From Phaeodactylum tricornutum CCAP 1055/1 (lineage: Eukaryota > Bacillariophyta > Bacillariophyceae > Surirellales > Neidiaceae): a stretch of DNA of 64,000 nucleotides. Shown here one piece after another: positions 41,041-53,000 of this stretch; positions within the stretch are counted from its first letter, which is position 1; every line of letters starts with the position of its first letter. The translations under genes were made by a program, and so were the position numbers. The stretch covers positions 128,435-192,434 of the forward strand of contig NC_011680.1 of NCBI RefSeq assembly GCF_000150955.2. Direction: 5' to 3'. The notes beneath the pieces are model-generated. The model saw nothing but the letters and a program-made list of their open reading frames with translations, made no database searches and had not been told where the DNA came from.

Positions 41041-44000
41041 ATGACGAAGATTGCGGAAATTTCCGATCGCGCGGCCTGTGCAGCGTGGTGCCCACTCCAA
41101 GCACATCCCAACGTTGTAGCTCTCGGAACCAAGGTACGTACAAAGTACTGTTCTATTGAGATTCACGGTAAAGAGTAGATGGCTTCTTGATCGCATGCTT
41201 ACGTAACTTGCTCTGGTTCCTCTGTTCTCGCTCAGGACTCTGGTGGAGGTGGTTTTGACGACACCGGCGGAGAATTGGAAGTTTACGACTTGTGGAGTAG
41301 CAACATCACTTCTGGTGCTGACGACAACGACAAGGTTGGCTCTACGCAACCCAAACTACTGGGATCCATCAAGACCGGAGCCCGATTTGCTAGCGTCGCA
41401 TGGACACCGTACACACGCAATGGAAAGTACCCCATGGGATTGCTCGCGGGCGGGATGGTAGATGGAACGATTTACAATTGGGATCCTAGTCTAGTGATTG
41501 CCGCGTTTTCGCAAAACCAAACAGCGCAAGCTGAGTTAGCGGCGTGTTTGGTGCACACCGTCCAGGCTCCGCCGGCATCGTCCAACAGCTCGTTCGGAGC
41601 CATGCAATTCAATCCACTCGAGCCGCATCAGCTCGCAGCGGGAGCCGCTAATGGACACGTTTCCATTATCGATATTTCCGCCGATAAAGCGTCGGTGCAG
41701 GAACCCACCACCGTAGCCTCACAATTTCAAACCTCCGAGATTAAGGCCGTCGCCTGGAATCCTCAAGTATCCCATATTGTTGCGTCTGCCGCGGCCGATG
41801 GTTCCGTTGTCGTTTGGGACTATAAATCCCGCAAAGCTTGGTGCGAGTTACGGGCGGCACACGCTGCCGCGGCAGTCAATGACGTGTGCTGGAATCCGTC
41901 ACAGGGACTGCATTTGCTCACCTGCAGCGGAGATGACCGGGATGCCGTGCTCAAAGTATGGGATTTAGGAGCCAGTACGTCCATGCCACTCACGACTTTG
42001 ACGGGACACGCCGCTGGAATTTTGAGCGCGGGCTGGTGTCCTCACGACGAAACATTGTTGCTCACGACGGCCAAGGATAATCGTACGTTGTTGTGGGATT
42101 TGCAAACACTCCGACCCGTAGCGGAACTCCCGAATGCAGCGGCGGAAGCAGAATTGCAACAGAAGCAGCAACAACAAACACAGCAAGCTCATCCCACAAA
42201 CGTCTTTGCAGCCGCTGGTGCTGGTTCAGCCGGGGGTATGTCCGATCAACGACACATGCGTTACGCCGTCGCTTGGTCTCCGTGGAAACGTGGTGTTGTC
42301 CTGACGTGTAGCTTGGATCGTAAAGTCGAGGCGCATTCCGTTTTGACCCTGGCCACCAAGTCGGGACGACCGCCGGCCTGGATGCGACCAGCCTCGAGTG
42401 TATCATGCTCCTTTGGAGGTCTCGTCGTGTCCTGCGGAAGTCAGGATAAGGTTGTTTCGTTGCGAACCGTGTGTGAGCAACCCGAATTCGCGGAAACGTC
42501 ACAACGACTAGAAACGGAACTCAAGTCCCAAACCATTGTGGACTTTTGTCGATTCCGTCATGTGACGGCAGCGAGAAACAAGACGGAAGCCGATATGTGG
42601 GGATTTATGCAAGTCCTCTTTGACGCCAACGCGCGTCAAGCTCTTTTGCAGCATTTAGGATACGATGCGGATAGTATTGCGTCCACGGTGGCGGCCCGGT
42701 ACCCCCATGTAGCAACTACCACCGAGCACGGAGAGTCATCCGTTAATGGTAGTAGCAACAAGAGCACCACTGGGCTCCCCAAGCCGCCTTCCATGAAAAC
42801 CGCGTCAAGCATGCTAGCAAAGTCTACCTTTGACCAGGCCGCCGAAGATTCCGTGAAGCAAGCCTTGCTTGTGGGGAACTTTGAGGCTGCCGTAGACGTT
42901 TGCTTGGCCACCGGAAATTGGGCTGACGCACTGGTCTTGGCCAGCTGCGGGGGTCCCGATCTCTGGCAGGTTGTACAAACGCGCTTCTTTGCTTCGGAAA
43001 CTGCACAGCGTCCATATTTGAACATTGTCAGCGCCGTAATTCGTTCTCAACTCTCCGATCTCGCCACTAGTCCGGACATAGCCACAAAGTGGTCGGAAAC
43101 GCTGGCCATTTTTTCGACCTACGGTGCGTCGGAGGAATTCCCACAGCTCTGCGTGGCGCTTGGTGAATCTTTGGAAGAAGCGGGCGACCCGGCCAGTGCT
43201 ACACTCTGCTACATGTGTGCTCTGAATTTGGATCACACAGTGAGGTTCTGGAAGTCACAATTGGCGGAAGCTAGTCGCCAGAAAGGTGAGGGAACGAGTG
43301 ATGTCTTGGCACTGCACGAATTTGTGACGAAAGTGTCCGTCTTTTTGGAAGCGGTAGGGCCGTCCGCGATTCTGTCGGAGGATATTGCAACTTTGTTTGC
43401 CGATTATGCCGAGGTGTTGGCACAACAAGGTCTTTTGGTTACGGCGGCCAAATATGCCAGAAAGGGGACTTCGATCGAAAGCCAGAAGCTGCGCGATCGT
43501 CTCTACAGGAGCCGCGCAAGTGCTTCTTGTTACGCGTCCTTAGGTACTGCACCAGAATTTCCCTACCGCATGTCAGCTGTGGAACCCAGTCGAGGACCGA
43601 CGGTTGTCAAGAATGCGTCTTATGCGCAGCACCAACCGGATGCAATTCATCTGAATAAGCCGCAACCGAAAACCACCTACGAACAGCGTCAGCAGTCCTC
43701 GATATACGGACGGCAACATGAACGACGACAGACGTCATCTGGAGCACCAGTCCCAGCTGCAGTCATCGAGCTTCCTAGTGGATGGATGGAGCTTCATGAC
43801 CCTAACAGTAGACTCCCATACTACGCAAACCAGGCCACAGGGGAAACTACGTGGGATCGTCCACAAGCAATCCCGTCAACAAATTCTCAGACAGTGCCGC
43901 AGCAGACGTACGCTAGTGTACCAGCTAGTCAAGAGCCGGTGATGGATTCGTCTCGACACTCAACGCGTTCTCAGACCTCGGTCACTTCTGGCGTTTCAAC

Positions 44001-44544
44001 GCTGAGACCCAAGCCTAGTGTTGTCTCCAAATACGGCGACGGTTTTGTGACGTCCGCGTCGCATCCAGAACTTGCCGATCAATACGGCAACATTGGCACC
44101 AGCAATCCCTATAGCGGTGTAAATCGACCCGGTACAGCCGCAGCTGTGGCCGCGACAGCCCAGTCCGCTGTAGCTCCAATATCAGACACCCTCAACATTG
44201 AAACCCTGGAGGTCTCACCCGAGTTTGCTCACATCAAGGACACGCTGCTGGCGTGTGTCAATGCCTTGAAAGACTATCCGTTATCTCCCGCTGACAAGCG
44301 ACAGTTGGCGGAAGCCGAAAAGGGAGTTGCTATCCTCGTCAAAAAAATTGTCCGCTATGATATCGACGAAGAGACAGTCTCAAAGGTCTCATTTATGATC
44401 GGCGCTCTGGCCAACGGTGACTACCCCGCAGCGACGGCGACCAATACCGCACTAGTTAATAGCGATTGGCGCGACCACAAGGACTGGCTTAAAGGGATGA
44501 AATCGTTGCTAGCGTTAGCGTCGAAGAAGTTTGCTCGTCAGTAG
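41041..44544 (+). CDS. SEC31: COPII coat protein SEC31 with an added WW domain
   Basis: Gene model join(41041..41133, 41236..44544), 1133 aa. The short first exon encodes MTKIAEISDRAACAAWCP...VALGTK and is spliced by a 102-bp intron to DSGGGGFDDTGGELEVYDL. This is the first WD40 blade of SEC31. Six to seven WD blades fill residues 1 to about 390 (for example VVVWDYKSRKAW, LKVWDL, LLWDLQTL). After that come the helical ACE1 domain (from about 520), a Pro/Gln-rich linker and a C-terminal helical domain (from about 1010). SEC31 with SEC13 forms the outer cage of COPII vesicles at ER exit sites. At 876-908 the linker contains a complete WW domain: W881, YY at 893-894, N896, T902/T903, W904 and P907. 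This would bind Pro-rich partners and is not in yeast, animal or plant SEC31 that I know. Confidence 0.92.
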
Positions 44545-44636
44545 ATCGCTCACTTGGACCAATAAAAATAGTTATAAAACATTGTTGGTTAATGAAAGAA
44601 AACATAGAGGCCGGGCTGAATCGCAGACATGCGGAA

Positions 44637-47600
44637 TCACGTATCCTTTTTTATCTTTTTTGGAATTGCGCCGCCTATGGTAGATTTTCTTTTCTTGGGG
44701 ACATGAACGCTTTGAACGCCATCTTCTTCGAATTTGTTAGATACTTCCAGATCAGCGCTCTCGCCCCGGCGAGCTCGATATATTTCCAGATGGTAGGCAT
44801 ATCGTTTCTTATCCCACTCACACCACTCTCTCCAGATAGCCTTGTTGTCTTCTGAGAGATGGATCCAGCGCTCTTTTAGAAGTTCATTCACACGTTTCTG
44901 CAATCGGCAACGAGTGAGAGTTCGCCCAATAGGTTGCATCTCTCTGCGCTGTAAATGCACGCGACCACTTACTTTGTTCTTTTTTTCAGAGGGACTCAGT
45001 GTCGATTTTATTTCTCGTCGGGTCTGGATGCAAAAGTGTGTAAATGGTTTCTTCCATTCGTCCGGTAGCTCGCTACCGTCATAGACAGGAAAAGCAAGAA
45101 AAGATCCATCTGGAGCAACTGCCCCATCCTCTTGCTTATCACCCGAGCTTCCTTGATCCAAGGAATCCGATGAACTAGGTACAGTTCTGGTATCATTTTC
45201 TTTTTCGGATTGTGCGGAAACCTCCCTTACCATAGGAGCCGCGTTCACCCCTCTGTTGAGAGCATTGAGACGATCTTGAACGACGCGCATTTCCTCTTCC
45301 AGTTGGTAGACTTTACATTCGAGTTGCTTCCTCTCAATAGCTGCCTTAGCTTTTCTGGCTTCGTTCATTTGTCGTTGGAGCTCATGGAATTTGGGAATTT
45401 CGATGGGAGTAGGTTCCTGTCCCTCTATTGCTTCTGTTGGTAGCCCTAAGGCTTCGCGAAGATGACTCTCGATTTGCTCAACTTCCTTTTCGGCTGCTTT
45501 CATCAGCTGCTCGCATCTCTTTCCAAGAAGCTCGACCGGGAGACTCCGCAAAAAATAATCAAATCGGAAGTTGGGATTCCGACGAACCGCGTTCTTTATA
45601 GCTTGCCAGTGACCATATCCATACTAAAAGGGTGGAACATTGTGAGAACACGGAGATTGACACAAATACGTAAGTTTCAGCAACAGTGCTGACTTACCTT
45701 CCTAGTCCAGCACAACAAGTGTCTGTCTTCCTCAATGGTGAAGAGCTTGTCCTTGCAATTTATGTGCGTAAACTCGAGTTCTTCCCAAGGGTTGTCAAAG
45801 ATGCCGACGAGAATCCGTGTTCCTCGTTCTAGGCCTTTGATCTCTCCAATTTTTTTCTCTCCTCGCTCGACAAATTTAACAACTCGTTCGTACTCATGCT
45901 CGGCGATTCTGTTTTTGCCAACCTCCCCCCAAAACGATGATAGGAATCGGGCTACTTGCTGGTCGTCTTTACCAACCTCTAGTGCGATCTTTTCTACTTG
46001 CCTGCGGCCATGACGGGCGCTTGCCCTCCAGAAAGCTTGGTAGTGGAAACGATTCCAGTCCGAGAAACCTTCAGCTAGCAAGCGCTCTTTCTCTGCTTGT
46101 CGTTCTTCGGTCAAAAGTGGTGGCAACTCAAACGGTAGTTGTGGCTCTGGTTCTATTTCAGCTTCTTCAACTTGCTCAACCCGCTTCATCGTCGCTAATT
46201 TCTGTAGCTCCTCAGGCAAAGCTTTGAATGCACTTTCTTCCTCTTCCTGAATCTCTTGGAGCTTCTCTCGATCATACATTTGCCACTCTTCCATTCGAGG
46301 TAGTCGCAAGTGCTTCGGCAGGCGGATGTCTTTCTTTTTCTTAATTTCCTTGACACCTTGGAGCGCGGCAATCTGTCGTTGGTATAATGAGTTCTCGTTG
46401 TAGTTTGCCTCTTTCCTTTCACGTTTTCCCAAGTCAAAGATGCCCAGCATCTCAGCCTGCGACTTAGCCTGGGCCAAGGCACTTGTTGAGTAGTCAACAC
46501 CTTCAAACGTCTGAACCGATGAACCGTCGAGTTTGAAATCCAAAAGATCTCCCTTGTCTGCAGCCTTTAGCTTGTCGTTTAATTCCTGGGTCTTTTGTTT
46601 CCCTGCATGAAAGAAGTGATGTCAACCTAAGCTCAGACACTTCGAAAAACGCATATAGCGCGTATGTACTTCCCCTCTTACCTTGGTCCAGAACAAGATC
46701 AATGTCATCATCTGTAATCGAGGAATCTTTGCTTTTGAAAATTTTGTCCGCTCCAAATCGAACAGCTGCCAGCAGCTCTTCATGAGAAAGCTTGTCCTTG
46801 TCTTTCAGACGCCCCTGCTGGACGACCATAGCATCAAGCTTGAGCTTCTGCTGTGCGCGCTCCACAATCTTCTCTTCCACAGTGTGCTCTGTAACAAGAC
46901 GAAAGACCTGGACAGCGCGTTTCTGACCGATACGATGTGCTCGATCCTGGGCTTGTAGATCTGCCTGAGGGTTCCAGTCTGAATCGTACAAAATGACTAC
47001 GTCGGCCGTCTGTAAATTGATACCTAACCCTCCTGCACGCGTTGAAAGCAAGAAAATAAATTTTTCCGAGTTTGGCGCATTGTACGCATCGATATACTCT
47101 TCACGCTGCTCGTAGCTGGTATTACCATCGATACGACAGTAGGGAAAGCGACGCATGACGAGGTAGTCCTCCATAATGTCCAAAACTCGAGTCATCTGGG
47201 TAAATAGCAATACACGATGTCCTCGTTCGTGTAAGCGCTTCAAGAGCTTGTCCAGCACAACCATCTTTCCGCAGTTTTCCACCAAATGTTCACCCAAGGG
47301 AGGTAAAGACCTATCTTCTGTACCTGGGAACAAATACGGATGTCCGGCACACTTGCGTAGTTGCATAACGATATTAAGTATCGCTGTCCGGCTCCCTGAG
47401 GTCCCCTGGACGGCATCAATATCGCGAATAAGAATGTCGCGGTATAATTTCTTCTGCATGGCACTCATTCCGGTGAAGAGAATCGTTTCGTGCTTAGGTG
47501 GTAGGCTCTTTTCAACATCCGCCTTGAGACGCCGCAGCATGAAAGGCCGCAAAATTTTGTGTAACTGTGAGATAAGCTTATTCTTTTCATCGTTGTCTTC

Positions 47601-49160
47601 AATGTCAAGGTTGAACCATTCATCGAACTGCTCGGCACTTTCAAAAACATCGGGCACCAGAAAATTGAGTAGTGCCCACAACTCATGCAACGAGTTCTGT
47701 AAAGGAGTTCCGGTCAATAAGACACGGTAGCGCGTCTCGAACAGTCGGACTGTTTTCGAAAAGGCCGATGCCTCGTTTTTAAGACGGTGTGCCTCGTCAA
47801 TAATCAGATAGCTCCATGCAAATTTGTTCAGAGTATTCTTTTCAATATTGCAAATCTCGTACGTCGTCACAACGACATTCCATTCACGATCCTCATCACG
47901 CATAGCCGGTTCGAGCTTACTTCGAATGATTTCTTCGCGAGTCACCTTGTCACCATGAAAGCGTATAGCTTTGAGTGTCGGTGCCCACCGGGCGATCTCG
48001 TTCATCCAGTTACTTAGGGTACTCTTTGGTACCAGAATCAAATGTGGCCCGCTCACGTTCTGAAACTCCAACATGTACACAAGGATGGAAATACTCTGAA
48101 GAGTTTTACCTAGGCCCATTTCGTCCGCTAGAATTCCGTTCACTCCATTTTCCTGCAGGCGAATCATCCAATTTAAACCTTCTAATTGATAAGGACGCAT
48201 TTTCCCAAAAGCCAGTGTGCTCGGCTGAGTTCGCAAGTAGGTTGCTGCGTGTTCATCCGCTTCTTCGAGGGCTGCCGCATCGTCCACGTCCGGGTCCATG
48301 TGGTCTTGTCCGTGACGTGTAGATGCCGATTCCCGTTGCGTATTTTCCGCATCAGTCGTCGTCATTGTTACACGGGTTCCGTATCGGGCGGAGTCTTCCT
48401 TCACGAGACCAAAGTGCTGAAAGATATTGCTCTGTTGGAGCAAAAAGTCGAGCCGTTTTTTGGCCTGGGAAGCTTTCTCGTGTCGCAAGTCCTGTTGACG
48501 AGCAACAATGTAGGCTTCCTTCTGTGCCTTTTCCTGTTGTTTCTGTTCCCGGTATTCCCGCTGCTTTTCAGTAAAGACACGAGGCACACTTTGCGCCTTT
48601 TTCTTAGATTCGACGTTGTCCTCGTCTTCACTATCCGACAATTCGTCCTCCCATGAGTCCGCGTTGGATTCGTTATCCTCATCATCTTCGACAAAGTCCT
48701 GACCGTCCGATGGTCGCGTTTTCTTGTTTTTCTTCTTCAAACGCCGTCGTTCCTTCTTGGCCAATCCTTTGCGTGTGACCCGCTGGTCCCCACCATCCGT
48801 ATCCAACAACAGACGGTTATGTTCTCGTTGCAGCTGTTCTCGACGTTCGATAGTCGCGACGTCGGCTTGGTGTGATTCTTGCGCGTAGCGGAAGCCGTCT
48901 TCTCGAGCCTGTTGTTCATAGGGCGCTCTCGCATCCTCCGACAGTGCTTCCCAGCGAGAACGCACGGAGCGTCCAAATTCGGCAATGTCAAACTTGCGAC
49001 CGGCAAAAGTGGCTTTGATCTCGTCCGCTACGGATTTTTGGAAGTACTGGTAGGCCGATTGGGGTTTCCGGATCTCCTGTTGCGTGGTAACGGCAGACGA
49101 CGCGCCGGAAAACTGTGGAGCGACGGCGACCCAATCACCGCGGCTTTCTTTCTTCGGCAT
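44637..49160 (-). CDS. ISWI-type chromatin remodelling ATPase with N- and C-terminal HMG-like boxes
   Basis: Gene model complement(join(44637..44897, 44973..45623, 45698..46602, 46682..49160)), 1431 aa, introns of 75, 74 and 79 bp. Residues 33-98 form an HMG-like box (RKPQSAYQYFQKSVADEI...W...). An acidic/basic linker follows. The SNF2 ATPase is complete: ADEMGLGKT (about 347), IIDEAH (about 455), RAGGLGINLQTAD (about 710) and QDRAHRIGQ (about 743). The join DLVLDQG|KQKTQELNDKLKAADKGDLLDF is as in SNF2H/ISWI. HAND-SANT-SLIDE then follow, completed by CWTRK|YGYGHWQAIKNAVRR. A coiled coil leads to a second HMG-like box at about 1318-1386, and the tail is Lys-rich. ISWI spaces nucleosomes in the nucleus. 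The 75-bp intron inside the second box is in frame without stop, so it is the least certain junction. Confidence 0.92.
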
Positions 49161-50090
49161 CACCTCCGAGATGAAATCGCTCTAGTAGACAGCGCGAAAC
49201 GACGAAAGTCTTGCAGGATGGGTAGTGCGAAATCAAGGTGTCTATTTCGTTACAGTGGAAGTTGTTGTTGGAGACAGGGTTTGCGCGCCATGGTCCAGAA
49301 AGGGTCCGGATCCGGTTTCTCGCGGTTTCGCGAATGCGAGGTTTTTCTAGCTTGTTGTCCATAGACGGCGGTTGTACTCCAGTTGCGGTAGCCCTATTGT
49401 GTGTCGTGAGAGACTTTATGAATAACGGGACGATTTGATTGGTAGATGGTATACATGCATGCTTCTCCGCAACGATTGCCACGTGCTAACCGTTGCATTC
49501 GGCTTTCTTTCAGCAGCCTGTGACGGCGCATTGAAGGCACGACTGTAGCCCGTGACTGATCCTCGTGCGAAACACGCAGTGCTACTTACGGTTACTTGCT
49601 CGTACTAACTAGCTAGTTAGTAAGCCACCACACCCGCATATCTGTATCGACTGTCTGTCCAAACTCACAATCAAGCAAGTGCTACCTACCTCACTGTAAT
49701 TATCTATTTCCGTGGACAGTCGACGGCCAGGGAGAACCGAGCACCTCACTGCGGGACATCCTGTTTCGTGCGAGCATATCTATTGCCTTCAGGGAATCCA
49801 TCCGTCCCAATACGAACTGACTGTGGTACTAATAGTAAATCTCTCCCAACCACTGGTGCCTTACCCAGCTCTGCTATAGTAGAGCCAAACAGATCCCGTC
49901 GCTCACGAAAGTGGCCGACAATATTACCACTGCAGTCACGTCGGTGAAACGGTAGAGCGCAACAGAGCGACTCGAGACTTTTAGGTCCGGCACGCAACGC
50001 AGGAACAAACGCACCGCAAGTCTCGAGCAACACCGCTTCCAGCGCTACATCATTTCTGCTCGCTCGGCACAGAGGGCACGGCACACCAGC
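49161..50090. other. Divergent promoter of ISWI and the large membrane protein
   Basis: About 930 bp. A variant of the recurrent element, TCACTGTAA (TTACAGTGA on the ISWI strand), lies at 49692-49700, about 530 bp upstream of the ISWI ATG. Open frames in this region are motif-free. Confidence 0.45.
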
Positions 50091-53000
50091 ATGTACCATG
50101 ACGATGCTTCCCCGTACGCGGCTCCGGGTGCAACGTTTGGTACCGAGTCCCACGGATCCGTTTCCGGCAGCAGCAACATTGGCGGTGGCCTCGCCCAACG
50201 TCATCGTTCGACCGAGTCTGCGACAGCGCCCTCTCCTTTTGTGCAGAGTCCAACCTCCTATACGTACCCGGCCGCCACTACTACCAATTCGGCTGCCTAC
50301 GGATACTACGCCGGTGGTGCGGCGCCATCGGCGTATCCCAGTCCAAGCACACAATGGGGAACGCGACCGTCCAAGAACACGGCGCCAACTTACCAACATA
50401 ACGGTGCAGCGATGGCGTTTTTGATTCCGTCGCTCTACGTAATGCTGATTCAAGATCACGTCCACGATGGAGCCAGCTGGTCATCCTCCACGCCTTTGAC
50501 TACCTTTGCAATTCTGACTGTCCTGCTGTACTGCCTGGACATGTCCAATTTGCGGGAAGGGTTCTTGTACACACTTTGGTTGTCCGTCATTGTCGTGTTG
50601 AGTGTATGGGGGTGGGGTCTTTTGCTACAACTAGGAGACGAGGATGAACATTCGGGACTCAACGTACTCCTGATATTGTTGCAAACGGGGGTCTATGGAT
50701 TCGTACTGGCGTCCGGAGCCACTTTTGTATCGCTTCAGTGTCATTGGATTGTTCAAACGATGCCTGTCAACACCAATGGCTCCACAGCAGCTGTCACTTC
50801 CAAAAGTATGTATCTAGATAAGCCTGCAAACCCACTCCCCAGTGCCTCCTCGGCCGAAGCGTCGGCCGCCGGAATTGGTTTGGAACACATGTTGCACGGT
50901 GTTGTCCCAGTGGTCTTTGCCGCCACCTGCACTCCCACGATTGTCGGCTACCTAGAATCCATGTATGGAAGAGACACTGCCGCTACGCTTATGCCATATA
51001 TCTTTCTGTTTCTGTTGGTCTCGGCTCTCCTTGCGTTTGGCTCATCCACTACGAGCTTTCCGATCACACCAAGCGCAGCCGATAGAAGCGGCAACGGATC
51101 GAATCTCGACTCGAAAGCCATCAGCAGCAAACGACCAGACTTCATTATCCGACCACAAGTGGCTTTTTGGCATACGTCTCTGGTCTTGATTGTGCCCGTC
51201 ACCATGCACGTTGGAATATGCTATAAACGCTTGCTCAGTCGATATGCCGACAGTGACGACTGGTACGATTGGTTCTTGGCCGTGGCTATTCCATACTTGT
51301 GTTTGTACGGATTATCGGCCTTGGACAATTCGGATGTGTTTCCTAACCCATACAGCAATCGGGCCTTATTTGGAGCAGGCGGGGTTACGCTGCGGGGGAC
51401 ACTTGTACCACTGGGGGTGTCCGTTCTCGCGTCCCTCGCCCTTCAGCAACGATATCTGATACCACTCTGCCATCAGTTTTCGTACCATTTCCTTGGCCAC
51501 AAATCTTCAAGCTGGCTAGTGTCCTTATACTGGACCATAGCCACCTTGAGTTTCGTTCTCTGCGTTTGGTTCTGGGGAAGAAAAAGTGTCGTCACCAATC
51601 AGCCCATCTTTGGTGAATACCACGAAGACGTGGTCCAGCTAACGTTGTCACTTGGAGGTCTCGCCCTTGGCAAGGCATTTGGACTGCCCTGGAACTTTAC
51701 CCCGTTGCCGATTCTAGCATTTTTGGGGCTGTCGCTCTGGTTGACGACCCGCATGCTTCGTTATTTGACTATATTCCTCTTTGTTGTACATGCAGCAGGT
51801 GTTGTCACTTTTACCTACCGATTTGCAGGTATTGATCACTCGCTGGCGTTGCCCTTGGGTATGAATGTATCGCTGATTCGATTTGGCATGTTGCTAGTAA
51901 CGTCGTCCATATTGATTGGTTTAGTGGCCGGTCTTGGTGTGCGCTCAACGGGAGGATTCGGGGCTAAAATACTAAAAAATGTAGACGTCACGGGCCTGGT
52001 TTTGATTGCTTACACCTTGACTTCCATGGCGTTGGAGATTGCGTTACTGAAGCGTCCCGTCCCGTCGAGTGAGCTGATGGGCGTCGACGACAAGGATTTG
52101 GAAGAAGAGGACGAGATGCTGTACGATCACACCTGGGCGTATATGACAAGTTTTGTTGTCATCTGCATAACTGTTTTCATGAAGAAGGTCAGAATTCTTT
52201 CCGCTCGAACGTCCGGAATTGTCTTAGCCTTGGCGATGGGGAAAGCTGTATCGATTTTTATCGACGACGGTGAGGAGGAAGATCCAGCAGATGGCTCCTC
52301 GTTGACCGCTGTGTTCATCCGTGCACTTTGTGCAGCGGTGTTGTGCATTGTTATGTTCGCCCCACGGATCTTTTTGCAACCCATCTATCTCAAATCTGCT
52401 ATTCGATCACGTGGGCTGTTTAACGGTCGCGGTGGATCAGAGCTTCCGACGAGAGCACTGCAAACAATCGTTCTCTACGCGTTTGTATTCTTGCCTATTG
52501 CTCTAGTCATCGCTATTCCATACGTGCTGTTTCCACTCGCCAGCGCGTTGGCTGGAGAATATGGTGGTGATTCTTTCTATTCCTCTACACCGCCTGTCTC
52601 CGAGTTGATAGGGTCGACGGTCGCATTGTGGGGTCTAGCTTGTCTTTCCACGCTGAACTTTTATCTACCTGATGGTGGAGGAGAAATGTGGAAGAAGCTT
52701 TCTGCTCTTGCCTTCCTGATGGGTGTGGGCATTTTTTTCACGGCGCCTACATTCGGCGCAGGTAACAAGGATGTCATGATGAACCCGTACGCTTCGATTT
52801 CTAGTGTCGGGTCGCAAATGGTATTGCGTAGTAAGAGTCGAACTGGAGGCTGGGGTCTCCTATCTGCTGCGCTGGCCACATTTCTTTCCATTGCGGGGCC
52901 TCTAGAATTGAAGGAAAGACGCAACAAATCTGGTCGAAAGGACAAGTATCTACTATTCAGAACGATGAGTTTTAGTCTTTTGTTTGGTGGAGGGGTTTCC

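Noticed and set aside
43680-43760. Gln-rich stretch in SEC31 as a sign of frame error
   Set aside because: The same open frame continues on both sides with normal SEC31 structure, so it is a linker.
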